NCBI GenBank assembly: GCA_005788935.1 | Contig: SYAK01000037.1 | Location: forward strand, 1 to 9,321 | Reading direction: 5' to 3' | DNA length: 9,321 bases | Source: Pseudomonadota bacterium | Lineage (GTDB): Bacteria > Myxococcota > UBA9042 > PHBI01 | In this document: piece by piece, positions 1 to 6,692 of the stretch | Layout of the letters: every line of letters starts with the position of its first letter | How positions within the stretch are numbered: the first letter of the stretch is position 1 | Program-made: the position numbers and the translations under genes | The notes under the pieces: model-generated | Told to the model about the DNA's origin: nothing | What the model saw: only the letters and a program-made list of their open reading frames with translations | The model's database searches: none

Positions 1-1085
1 CGGACGGGTTGCTGACCCTCGAGGGACTGCGTGTGGGCCGCCGCGGGGTCAGCGCCTCGGGGCGCGTGGACGTGTCGGATGTGCGCGGGACGCCGCGGAT
101 CAAGGTCGCGGCCTCGCTGCCCCCCGTCGACGTGCAGCGCCTGTTCGAGGTCATGCCCGGCGAGCTGGTGCCCGCCCTGCGGGGACTGCGGATGCGCGGG
201 ACGCTCGGCTGGGAGCTCGCGGTCGATCTCGACAGCGGGAACCCGTCAGCGCTCAAGGACAAGGGGCTCGATTCGCGTCCGAACCTGACCGGATTTGCCG
301 TCGATTCTCTGGGCGATGTTATCGATTTCAATGCGCTGCGGGATCAGCACGCCTACGTCGTCCGGGCTGCCGATGGCTCGGAAACGACGCGCCTCGTCGG
401 CCCGAACGCGAGCGGCTGGGTCCCGTGGGGCGGCATCTCGCCCTACGTCGCGAAGGCGCTGAACACCACGGAGGATGGCACCTTCTGGTCCAACGACGGC
501 GTCGCCCCGTTCGCGATGCGCGAGAGCCTCGTCGCGAACCTCGAGCGCGGGGCGTTTGTTCGCGGCGGATCCACGATCACGCAACAGCTTGTGAAGAATC
601 TCTACCTGGGTGGTCAGAAGCTCATCGGTCGCAAGCTCCAGGAGCTCTTCATCGCGTGGCGCATGACGAATGCCCTGACGAAGCAGGAGATCATGGAGCT
701 CTACCTCAACACGATCGAGTTCGCGCCAGGTGTCTATGGGGTGGGCTCTGCGGCCTTCCATTGGTTCGGCAAGCGCGCCGCCGACCTGACCCTCCCCGAG
801 GCGGTGTTCCTCGCCTCGATCGTGCCAGCCCCGCGGCGCTACCACAGCTTCTGGGCCGCGGGCGGCATCTCCCCGAAATGGCGGGACTATGTCGCGTCGC
901 TGATCGAGATCATGGTCCGCCGCGGGCATGTCACGCGCGAGGAGGTCGACGCGCTTGGCGCCTGGGAGCTCGCCTTTCGCGCCTCCAACCGCGCGGGCCG
1001 CACCAGCGAGGCCGTCTACGACCAGCTTCCCGAGCCCGATGGGGGCGAGGCGTGGGACGGCGACCTGCTGAACCAGCCCCGCTAA
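1..1085 (+). CDS. Peptidoglycan glycosyltransferase (GT51 family), 5'-truncated by the window edge
   Basis: This is the C-terminal part of a GT51 enzyme, which polymerises lipid II into glycan strands at the outer face of the inner membrane. The reading frame is open from base 3, so the true start lies upstream; the TTG at 9 is only the first start-like codon. The GT51 motifs appear in order: TTEDGTF, with the probable catalytic Glu codon at 471; GGSTITQQ at 564-587, followed by KNLYL; RKLQE, with a Glu codon at 642; then EIMELYLN, and GVGSAAFHWFGK followed by a leucine-rich LPEAVFLAS helix. The first motif usually has His before the Gly (FxxHxG), but here it reads FWSNDG. After the domain only about 80 residues remain, with no transpeptidase domain, so this is not a classical bifunctional PBP1. 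The roughly 115 visible residues before the domain are not a simple membrane anchor and resemble AsmA-like beta-rich sequence, which is a tentative reading. The GT51 assignment is firm. Confidence 0.9.
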   Translation, partial: DGLLTLEGLRVGRRGVSASGRVDVSDVRGTPRIKVAASLPPVDVQRLFEVMPGELVPALRGLRMRGTLGWELAVDLDSGNPSALKDKGLDSRPNLTGFAVDSLGDVIDFNALRDQHAYVVRAADGSETTRLVGPNASGWVPWGGISPYVAKALNTTEDGTFWSNDGVAPFAMRESLVANLERGAFVRGGSTITQQLVKNLYLGGQKLIGRKLQELFIAWRMTNALTKQEIMELYLNTIEFAPGVYGVGSAAFHWFGKRAADLTLPEAVFLASIVPAPRRYHSFWAAGGISPKWRDYVASLIEIMVRRGHVTREEVDALGAWELAFRASNRAGRTSEAVYDQLPEPDGGEAWDGDLLNQPR

Positions 1086-1112
1086 GGTCGCTGAGGCAGT
1101 CCGTCCACGCCC

Positions 1113-1130
1113 GGCCTGCGCTCGCAGGTC
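1113..1130 (+). terminator. GC-rich hairpin after the GT51 gene, possible weak terminator
   Basis: Perfect inverted repeat CCTGCG (1115-1120) / CGCAGG (1123-1128). It extends by a G-U and a G-C pair to about 8 pairs, although the tip must open to give a workable loop. It starts 27 bases after the GT51 stop, in the 90-base gap before the next operon. No T-run follows, so it is not a standard intrinsic terminator. It may still slow polymerase or mark a Rho-dependent end. Confidence 0.25.
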
Positions 1131-1140
1131 CGTGAGCCGG

Positions 1141-1169
1141 TTGTGCCCCGGTCCAAAGCCGTCTAACGT
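1141..1169 (+). promoter_or_regulatory. Possible weak promoter for the envelope operon
   Basis: TTGTGC (1141-1146) and TAACGT (1164-1169) are 17 bases apart, with about 3 of 6 matches each to the sigma-70 boxes. The TAnnnT box ends six bases before the ATG at 1176, which would put transcription start at or next to the start codon. No good Shine-Dalgarno lies upstream, only GGGG immediately before the ATG. The match is weak and unsupported by anything except position. Confidence 0.3.
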
Positions 1170-1175
1170 CGGGGC

Positions 1176-2447
1176 ATGGCACCCTTGTCCTCGCGCTCGT
1201 TCTGGCTCCGCATCGCCCTCACGGCGTGGATCGCCGGGGCGATGCATGGCCCGTCGGTGCGCGCCAACGGTCCGGATCTCTTCGGCTTCGGTGCGCGTGC
1301 ACAGGCGATGGCCGGCTCCATTGGGGCCGTGGCTGAGGGCTTCGAGTGCGTCTATCACAACCCGGCAGGGCTCGGCTTCGACCGCCGCCCGAGCTTCACG
1401 CTCGGCTACCGCGACGCGGCCTTCGACCTGCGGCTCGACGGGGCGCGGCAGGATGTCCGTGACGCACCCGCCCTGACGCTCGGCTTCGGGATGCCCTTGC
1501 CGCTCGGGGGCGCGCTCCGCGACCGGTTGAGCCTCGGCCTCGGCTTTGTCATTCCGAGGGGTTCGATCCTGATCGCCGACCTCCCAGCGCCTGGCACGCC
1601 GTCGTTCGCCCTGCTCGAGAGTCGCGCCCAGACCGTCAGCATCCAGGCGAGCCTCGCGGTGCGCCTCACCGACTGGCTGTCGCTTGGCGTCGGGACTCTC
1701 GCGCTCGCGGCCCTCGAGGGCGACATCCGCGTCGAGCCGAACGCGGCAGGGCGCATCGGCTCGAAGGTCCGGGACGAGCTCATCGCGGACTACGCGCTCG
1801 TCACCGGCCTCATGGCCCGCCCGCATCGGACCGTGTCGGTCGGGCTCGTGTATCGCGGCGTGTCGCGGGCGGACTTCGACCTGCCGATTACCGCAGATCT
1901 CGGCAGTCAGTTTCCGGTCCCGCTGCCGCGGATCGCCGTCACGGGGACCGCCCAGTTCGCGCCCGAGGAGGTGTCGCTCGACGTCGCCTGGTCCCCGTTG
2001 CCAGAGATCGTCTGGACCGCAGGGGCCGCGTGGGAGCGCTGGTCCGCGTGGCCCTTGCCTCTCGCCTACAGCGCCGTGCCGGCCGATTACCCGCCGCAGC
2101 CCGCGCCCGGGTTCTCGGACGTCCTCGTGCTCCGGACCGGCCTCGAGGGGCGGCTCGTCCTTGGCCCCGAGACCCGGGTCCTGCCGCGCTTCGGCTTCGC
2201 TTTCGCGCCGACGCCGACGCCCGCTCAGACGGGCTTCCACAGCATGCTCGACAACGACCGCGCCATCTACGGGGCCGGCCTCGGACTGCACCACGCGGGC
2301 CTGCGCCTTGACTTCGCCGTCCAGTACCAGTCGCTGTCCGACCGCGTGCACGTGAAGGCCCCCGCGGCCGACGGCACTCCTGGCCCGACGCTCATGACAG
2401 GGGGGCATATCGTCTCGGGCGCCATCGAGCTGGGGGTGACGCTGTGA
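1176..2447 (+). CDS. FadL/OMPP1/TodX-like outer-membrane barrel protein (first of a tandem pair)
   Basis: The predicted protein has 423 residues, close to the size of E. coli FadL. Residues 1-30 form a signal peptide: Arg residues, a hydrophobic stretch around 13-23, and a likely cut after V-R-A at 30. The mature start carries the family signature, FGFGARAQAMAG followed by NPAGL at 62-66, the plug/NPA region of FadL proteins. The rest alternates polar and hydrophobic residues as in amphipathic strands, with many Gly and aromatic residues. Family members form monomeric barrels that move hydrophobic substrates, such as long-chain fatty acids or aromatics, across the outer membrane; the substrate here cannot be told. 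The chain ends in Leu rather than the commoner terminal Phe. Its stop overlaps the next start by 4 bases (GTGA), indicating translational coupling. The ATG at 1176 was chosen because it gives a complete signal peptide. Family confidence is high, transport role inferred. Confidence 0.85.
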   Translation: MAPLSSRSFWLRIALTAWIAGAMHGPSVRANGPDLFGFGARAQAMAGSIGAVAEGFECVYHNPAGLGFDRRPSFTLGYRDAAFDLRLDGARQDVRDAPALTLGFGMPLPLGGALRDRLSLGLGFVIPRGSILIADLPAPGTPSFALLESRAQTVSIQASLAVRLTDWLSLGVGTLALAALEGDIRVEPNAAGRIGSKVRDELIADYALVTGLMARPHRTVSVGLVYRGVSRADFDLPITADLGSQFPVPLPRIAVTGTAQFAPEEVSLDVAWSPLPEIVWTAGAAWERWSAWPLPLAYSAVPADYPPQPAPGFSDVLVLRTGLEGRLVLGPETRVLPRFGFAFAPTPTPAQTGFHSMLDNDRAIYGAGLGLHHAGLRLDFAVQYQSLSDRVHVKAPAADGTPGPTLMTGGHIVSGAIELGVTL

Positions 2448-3796
2448 CCCGCCGCATCCGGGCGAGCCTCGGGACCGCTGTCCTTGCAGCCACTACGGCG
2501 ATGTTGCCCCATGTTGCGCTGGCGAACCCATTCGATTACTTCGGATTCGGCGCACGCGCCATCGGGCTCGGCGGGGCTGCGACAGCCCTCTCCGACGACT
2601 TCAGCGCGAACCACTACAACCCCGCGGGGCTCACCGTCCGTGACGGGCTCGAGCTGGCCCTCGGCTACTTCGCCGCCGAGCCGGCGCTGAGGCTCAATGC
2701 GCGCGACACCCGCGTCGACCCCGCGACGGGCACCCAATTCGGCGCAACCCTCCGCGGGCTCGCCCTCTCCCGCAAGCTCGCGCTGTCCATCGGTCTTCAT
2801 TTGCCCGACGCGCGCATCACGCGGCTTCGCGCGCTGCCCGAGCTTCAGCCGCGTTTTGCCCTGTTCGACAACCATCCGCAGCGGCTGGTGTTGACGACCT
2901 CGCTCGCCTGGGAGGTCCTCCCCGACCGCCTCTCCGTCGGCGTCGGTCTGACCTACCTGTCGGACACCCGAGGGCGGCTGCGTGTCGGCGGCGACGTCGA
3001 CCTGTTCGACGCCGAAGGGACGACGCTCATCTCGGCGGTCGACGTGAACTTCGCGGCCGTGCGTTCACCCTCGGCGGGGCTCCTGTGGCGCCCGAACGAT
3101 CACCTCCGCGTGGGGCTTGCGTGGCGCGAGGCCTTCGACCTGTCCCTCGACATCGGTGTCGTGGTCGAGGGCGACATCATCACCGGCGGAGCGACTGACG
3201 ATCGAACGCCCCTCGTCGAGGGCGCGATGCTCGCGATCGTGTCGCAGAACACGAACCTGTACACACCCCGGCAGTTCGCCCTCGGGGTGGCCTGGACCGA
3301 GGACGACTGGACCGTCGCGCTCGACTGCACGTGGCTCGGATTCAGCGGCTTGCGCTCGCCGACAGCCCTCCTCACGACCGAGCTCGACGCGGGTGACCTG
3401 CCGCTCGCCATCCCGCCGAACCCATCGCCGAGCGCCCCGCGCTTCCATGACATCCTGATTCCGCGCGTCGGCGTCGAGGTCGAGATGCTTGCAACACCAA
3501 AGATCGTGCTGACCGGGCGCGCCGGCCTGTCATGGGAGCCGTCGCCTGCGCCAGTTCAGCGCGGCGTGACGAACCTCGCCGACAGCGACAAGGTCGGGGC
3601 GGCGCTCGGCGTCTCGCTCACGTTCCGCGATCTGACCGAGGTCCTGCCGCGTCCCTTCCACCTCGACCTCGCCGCGCGCGCGCTGACCCTCCTCCCGCGC
3701 GCCCACCTGAAGGACGACCCCGCCGACCCCATCGGGGACTACGTGTCCCGGGGGACCATCGGCACCTTCGCCGCTCACCTGAGGTTTGACCTGTGA
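2444..3796 (+). CDS. FadL/OMPP1/TodX-like outer-membrane barrel protein (second of a tandem pair)
   Basis: A 450-residue paralogue of the preceding gene. It has a signal peptide (residues 1-27, RR near the start, likely cut after A-L-A), then NPFDYFGFGARAIGLGGA and NPAGL at 59-63, the same N-terminal block as its neighbour. Later sequence is again strand-like, with repeated VGLAW/LGVAW-type amphipathic stretches, consistent with a 14-strand FadL barrel. Beyond the N-terminal block and overall plan the two proteins are clearly diverged, so the duplication is old or the copies have specialised. It begins with GTG overlapping the upstream stop (GTGA); a GGGGG stretch near 2432 can serve as ribosome binding site. 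Its own stop overlaps the lipoprotein start in the same way. Likely function is outer-membrane uptake or export of a hydrophobic compound; whether the two barrels act separately or together is unknown. Confidence 0.85.
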   Translation: MTRRIRASLGTAVLAATTAMLPHVALANPFDYFGFGARAIGLGGAATALSDDFSANHYNPAGLTVRDGLELALGYFAAEPALRLNARDTRVDPATGTQFGATLRGLALSRKLALSIGLHLPDARITRLRALPELQPRFALFDNHPQRLVLTTSLAWEVLPDRLSVGVGLTYLSDTRGRLRVGGDVDLFDAEGTTLISAVDVNFAAVRSPSAGLLWRPNDHLRVGLAWREAFDLSLDIGVVVEGDIITGGATDDRTPLVEGAMLAIVSQNTNLYTPRQFALGVAWTEDDWTVALDCTWLGFSGLRSPTALLTTELDAGDLPLAIPPNPSPSAPRFHDILIPRVGVEVEMLATPKIVLTGRAGLSWEPSPAPVQRGVTNLADSDKVGAALGVSLTFRDLTEVLPRPFHLDLAARALTLLPRAHLKDDPADPIGDYVSRGTIGTFAAHLRFDL

Positions 3797-4731
3797 TCCT
3801 GCGCGCTTCCACGCTCGTTCTCACCTTGCTGGTGGGGGTGCTCCACGGCTGCGGCGCAGCAGGCGGGCCGGACGGAGGCGGCGCGAACCTGCCCGATCGC
3901 GGCATCGCACCATGGACCGCCACGGATGAGGACCCGGCCATACCGGGGCTCGATGGGCTGACTGTCCGCCACCCGACCGCGCTCGGCGAGTCGGTGACCG
4001 GCGAGGGCGTCGCGCTGCTGGCCGAGGTCGAGGGGCCGGACGGGCCCGCCATCGCGCGTCTCCTCCGACAGGCCGATGGCGACAGCTTCGGCGCCCCCGA
4101 GGTCCTGCTCGCAGACGCTCGCTCGCCCGCTGCGGTGCGTGACGGCGTGGGTGCGATGCGGCTCGTCTGGGTCGAGGCCGACGGGGTCATCGCGACCGGT
4201 ATCCTCGCCGAGGACACGGCCACGCCCGAGATCGAGGCCGTCGAACGCACGGGCGTCCCGGGCGAGTCGCCGAGCATCGCGCTGACGGCCGAGGGCGCGC
4301 TGGTTGTCTTCGCAGTCGAGGGCGGGCGCGTCGTCCGCTTCGACCTCGCGTCGCCCGCTTCGGTCGAGGAGGTCCTGACACCGGGCGAAGGATGCGTCGA
4401 CACGTCGGGTGAGGCGGCGACCTGCTGGGACGCGTCGGCCATCGTCGACGCCGACGTCAGGCGCGCGACCACGGCGACGGGGCGGGAGGTCTGGCGCATG
4501 GTCTACACCGCGCGCAGCGGCGACAGCCACGCCTTCGGCTTCGCCGCCTCCTGGGACGGTCGTCGCTGGTCCCGCTACGTCTGGAACCCGATCCTGAAGC
4601 CGCCTGTCGGCTCTCGTCGCCCGACCGTCATCCCTGACGGCCAACGCTATCTGATGTATTTCGGTCGCGTTTCCGGGAAGGGCGTCGGACGCGCGGTCCA
4701 CGACTCCGGTGTCGTCTCGGAGCGCTGGTGA
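3793..4731 (+). CDS. Lipoprotein with beta-propeller-like repeats (GH43/GH32-propeller resemblance)
   Basis: The 312-residue product begins with a type II signal peptide: MILRA, a leucine/valine core, and lipobox L-H-G-C with the lipidated Cys at 20, followed by a Gly-rich linker. Lack of Asp after the Cys (it is followed by Gly-Ala) favours sorting to the outer membrane if E. coli rules hold. From about residue 50 on there are repeated short strands of the pattern hydrophobic-acidic-GxxxxR/W. The final blade, W-S-R-Y-V-W then NPILKP (265-270) and YLMYFGR (286-292), resembles the five-bladed propellers of GH43/GH32-type proteins. Catalytic acids cannot be assigned, so enzyme activity is not claimed. 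C201 and C211 could form a disulphide. The GTG start overlaps the upstream barrel stop (GTGA), with GAGG at 3781-3784 eight bases before it. Co-translation with two barrels suggests an accessory or surface-binding role for them. Lipoprotein call firm, fold tentative. Confidence 0.75.
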   Translation: MILRASTLVLTLLVGVLHGCGAAGGPDGGGANLPDRGIAPWTATDEDPAIPGLDGLTVRHPTALGESVTGEGVALLAEVEGPDGPAIARLLRQADGDSFGAPEVLLADARSPAAVRDGVGAMRLVWVEADGVIATGILAEDTATPEIEAVERTGVPGESPSIALTAEGALVVFAVEGGRVVRFDLASPASVEEVLTPGEGCVDTSGEAATCWDASAIVDADVRRATTATGREVWRMVYTARSGDSHAFGFAASWDGRRWSRYVWNPILKPPVGSRRPTVIPDGQRYLMYFGRVSGKGVGRAVHDSGVVSERW

Positions 4732-4753
4732 CGCGGATGTTCACACGCGGGCT

Positions 4754-4783
4754 TTGACATCGCCTCGGGAGCGAGGCTATAGG
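4754..4783 (+). promoter_or_regulatory. Near-consensus sigma-70 promoter of the lipA-E1-E2-E3 operon
   Basis: A perfect -35 box TTGACA (4754-4759) and a -10 box TATAGG (4778-4783) are separated by 18 bases, in the 72-base gap between the lipoprotein stop and lipA. Transcription would begin near 4790, leaving a leader of only about 14 bases. In such GC-rich DNA an exact TTGACA at the right place is unlikely by chance. Confidence 0.75.
4762..4777. promoter_or_regulatory. Palindrome filling the promoter spacer, candidate operator
   Basis: The perfect inverted repeat GCCTCG-ggag-CGAGGC occupies almost the whole spacer between the -35 and -10 boxes and ends immediately before the -10 box. A dimeric repressor, or a MerR-type activator given the long 18-base spacer, could bind here. 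As RNA it could instead be a short hairpin at the end of the upstream operon, but there is no T-run. Confidence 0.4.
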
Positions 4784-4792
4784 CCGCTCGAC

Positions 4793-4797
4793 GGAGG
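4793..4797 (+). promoter_or_regulatory. Ribosome binding site that sets the lipA GTG start
   Basis: GGAGG lies six bases before the GTG at 4804. This strong site, directly downstream of the promoter, favours the GTG over the in-frame ATG at 4882 (residue 27). Confidence 0.75.
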
Positions 4798-4803
4798 TAG
4801 GCC

Positions 4804-5817
4804 GTGAAGTTTCCGATCCTGAATCAGGTCCCCTCGGACAACGCCAGCGCCACCGAGACGGCCTCGCCCGAGGGCGGGATCATGCCGCCGCGCCCGCGCC
4901 CGCCGCGTGTTCGCAAGCCCGCGTGGTTGAAGGTGCAGGCCCCGAGCGGCGACCGCTACCAGGCCATCAAGAAGCGCATGGAGACGCTCGACCTGTGGAC
5001 GGTCTGCGAAGAGGCGCAGTGTCCGAACATCGGCGAGTGCTGGAGCGGCGGGACGGCCACCATCATGCTGATGGGAGGGACCTGCACGCGCGGCTGCCGC
5101 TTCTGCGCCGTCGCCACCGGGCGCCCGAAGCCGCTTGATCCGCTCGAGCCGTTCAACGCGGCTCAGGCTGTCGCCGCGATGGGCGTCGACTACATCGTCA
5201 TCACCTCGGTGAATCGCGATGACCTCCCGGACGGCGGCGCCGCGCACTTCGGGGCCTGTGTCCGCGAGCTCAAGCGCCTCCAGCCCGGCATCCTCGTCGA
5301 GGTGCTCATCCCCGACTTCCAGGGGCGCATGGCGGGCGTGGATCAGCTCATCGACGCGGGCTGCGACGTGATCGCGCACAACGTCGAGACCGTGCGGCGC
5401 CTGACGCGCAAGGTGCGCGACGTGCGCGCGACCTTCGACCAGAGCCTGAGCGTTCTCAAGCACATCGACGAGGCTGGCCGCGGCCGTCGCGGGGCGGGCG
5501 GGGATGTGCTGTCGAAGACGAGCATCATGCTCGGGCTCGGCGAGGCGGACGACGAGGTCGAGGAGGCGCTGCGCGAGCTGCGCGAGGTCGGCTGCGACGT
5601 CGTCACCTTTGGACAGTACCTGCAACCGTCGCCGAAACATCTCGAGGTCGTCGAGTTCGTGACGCCCGAGAAATTCGCCCACTGGGAAGCGCGTGCCCAG
5701 GCGCTCGGCTTCATCTACGTCGCGTCCGGACCGCTTGTCCGCTCGAGCTACCGGGCTGGCGAGTACTTCCTGAAGGCCCACCTCGACGTCGCTGGCGACC
5801 ATGCGGGTGCCGCTTGA
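4804..5817 (+). CDS. lipA: Lipoyl synthase, radical SAM
   Basis: LipA inserts two sulphur atoms into protein-bound octanoyl groups to make the lipoyl cofactor of 2-oxoacid dehydrogenase E2 subunits and related carriers. All signature residues are present in 337 residues. The auxiliary 4Fe-4S ligands lie in [12 protein letters not shown] (C68, C73, C79). The radical-SAM CxxxCxxC is CTRGCRFC (C94, C98, C101). The C-terminal RSSY is at 313-316, whose Ser caps the auxiliary cluster. Other family blocks ([46 protein letters not shown]) are intact, so the enzyme should be active. About 40 residues before the core are Pro/Arg-rich and unlike the compact E. coli start; a start at Met27 would shorten this. 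It is first in the operon, and its stop overlaps the E1-alpha-like start (TTGA). No lipB is seen in the window. Placing lipA with the E2 it would modify is a logical grouping. Confidence 0.97.
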   Translation: MKFPILNQVPSDNASATETASPEGGIMPPRPRPPRVRKPAWLKVQAPSGDRYQAIKKRMETLDLWTVCEEAQCPNIGECWSGGTATIMLMGGTCTRGCRFCAVATGRPKPLDPLEPFNAAQAVAAMGVDYIVITSVNRDDLPDGGAAHFGACVRELKRLQPGILVEVLIPDFQGRMAGVDQLIDAGCDVIAHNVETVRRLTRKVRDVRATFDQSLSVLKHIDEAGRGRRGAGGDVLSKTSIMLGLGEADDEVEEALRELREVGCDVVTFGQYLQPSPKHLEVVEFVTPEKFAHWEARAQALGFIYVASGPLVRSSYRAGEYFLKAHLDVAGDHAGAA

Positions 5818-6692
5818 GAGCCCCCGACGAACTGCCGGGTGGGCCGTCGCTCTACCCGGTGCCTGACCCGCCCGCGGAGGGCTCGCCCGACGCGCGCGAA
5901 GACCTGCGGGTGCTCGCACGCCTCTTCGAGCTGCTGGTGCTGCGCCGCCACACCGACGCCCTGCTCGCGCGGCTCGAGCACGCGGGTGAGATCGGTCCGG
6001 GTTTCGTGGCGGGACGTGGCGCGACAGCGGGTATCGGCATCGCAGCGGCCCTCGAGCCAGGGGATCAGGTCTTCGGGACCCGCCGGGACTGGCCAGCGGC
6101 GCTCGCGCGCGGGCTCGACCTCGCCGACGTCCTCGGGCGTGCGATGCGGACCGCGGGCGGGATCGATGCGGGGGCGGCCGGTGACCTGCGCTCGCAGGAG
6201 GGTGGCTTCCACCTGACGGACGCGACGACCGCGTCGCATGTCGCGGAGGCCGTCGGCTACGGCCTCGCGGCGCGACTCTCCGGGTCTTCGGCCATCGCCG
6301 TGTGCTTCCTCGGGAGCGGCACCCTGATGCTGCCCGAGACGACGGCGGCGCTGATGCAGGCGGTCGCGTCCAAGGCCCGCGTGGCGTTTGTCCTGCGCGG
6401 ACCCCGGGCGGCCTTCGAGCGGCTCGTCGTCATCCACCGCGTCGCCGTGCCAGCCGACTCGGCCTGGCGGGCCTACTGGGCGCTGTCCGAGGCTCGCGAG
6501 GCGCGGCCTGGGCTGCCCGTCCTCATCGACGCGCGCCACGGTCCTGAAGCCGAGGCCCCGCTCGACGCCGAGCTGTTGCGCGAGCGCGGCATCCTCTCCC
6601 CCGAGTTCGAGCGCGCGCTCGGGACCGAGGTCGGTGACCGCCTCGACGAGGTCAGGCGCCAGGTCATGGCTGCGCGAGGGGGCGGGCGATGA
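5814..6692 (+). CDS. Degenerate 2-oxoacid dehydrogenase E1-alpha homologue lacking the ThDP motif
   Basis: The frame gives 292 residues, shorter than usual E1-alpha chains (roughly 330-400). It aligns along its length with branched-chain/pyruvate E1-alpha: the [12 protein letters not shown] helix, a [12 protein letters not shown] block where GQEA/GHEA is expected, [14 protein letters not shown], the conserved A-S-H-V, then AVCFLGSG. Key residues are gone. The ThDP/Mg motif GDG-x26-NN reads GSG (167-169)-x26-GP (196-197). The YRxH histidine is W93 in RRDWP. The later phosphorylation-type loop (YRYxGHS) is missing, with only a short segment near [10 protein letters not shown]. The frame is unbroken and uses the same GC-rich codons as its neighbours, so decay by mutation accumulation is not apparent. 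Its start is an unusual TTG inside the lipA stop (TTGA); a GTG at 5859 (codon 16) is an alternative. It overlaps the E1-beta-like gene by ATGA. Family placement is good; lack of E1 activity is inferred. Confidence 0.8.
   Translation: MRAPDELPGGPSLYPVPDPPAEGSPDAREDLRVLARLFELLVLRRHTDALLARLEHAGEIGPGFVAGRGATAGIGIAAALEPGDQVFGTRRDWPAALARGLDLADVLGRAMRTAGGIDAGAAGDLRSQEGGFHLTDATTASHVAEAVGYGLAARLSGSSAIAVCFLGSGTLMLPETTAALMQAVASKARVAFVLRGPRAAFERLVVIHRVAVPADSAWRAYWALSEAREARPGLPVLIDARHGPEAEAPLDAELLRERGILSPEFERALGTEVGDRLDEVRRQVMAARGGGR

Noticed and set aside
246..2408. Very long open frame on the reverse strand (about 720 codons)
   Set aside because: It runs antisense through the GT51 and first barrel genes, both of which have clear family motifs. 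Its sequence is rich in Arg, Gly, Ala and Glu with no recognisable domain, as expected of a shadow frame in GC-rich DNA.
4777..5919. Reverse-strand open frame opposite lipA
   Set aside because: lipA is unmistakable on the + strand; the reverse product shows no motif and is a composition artefact.
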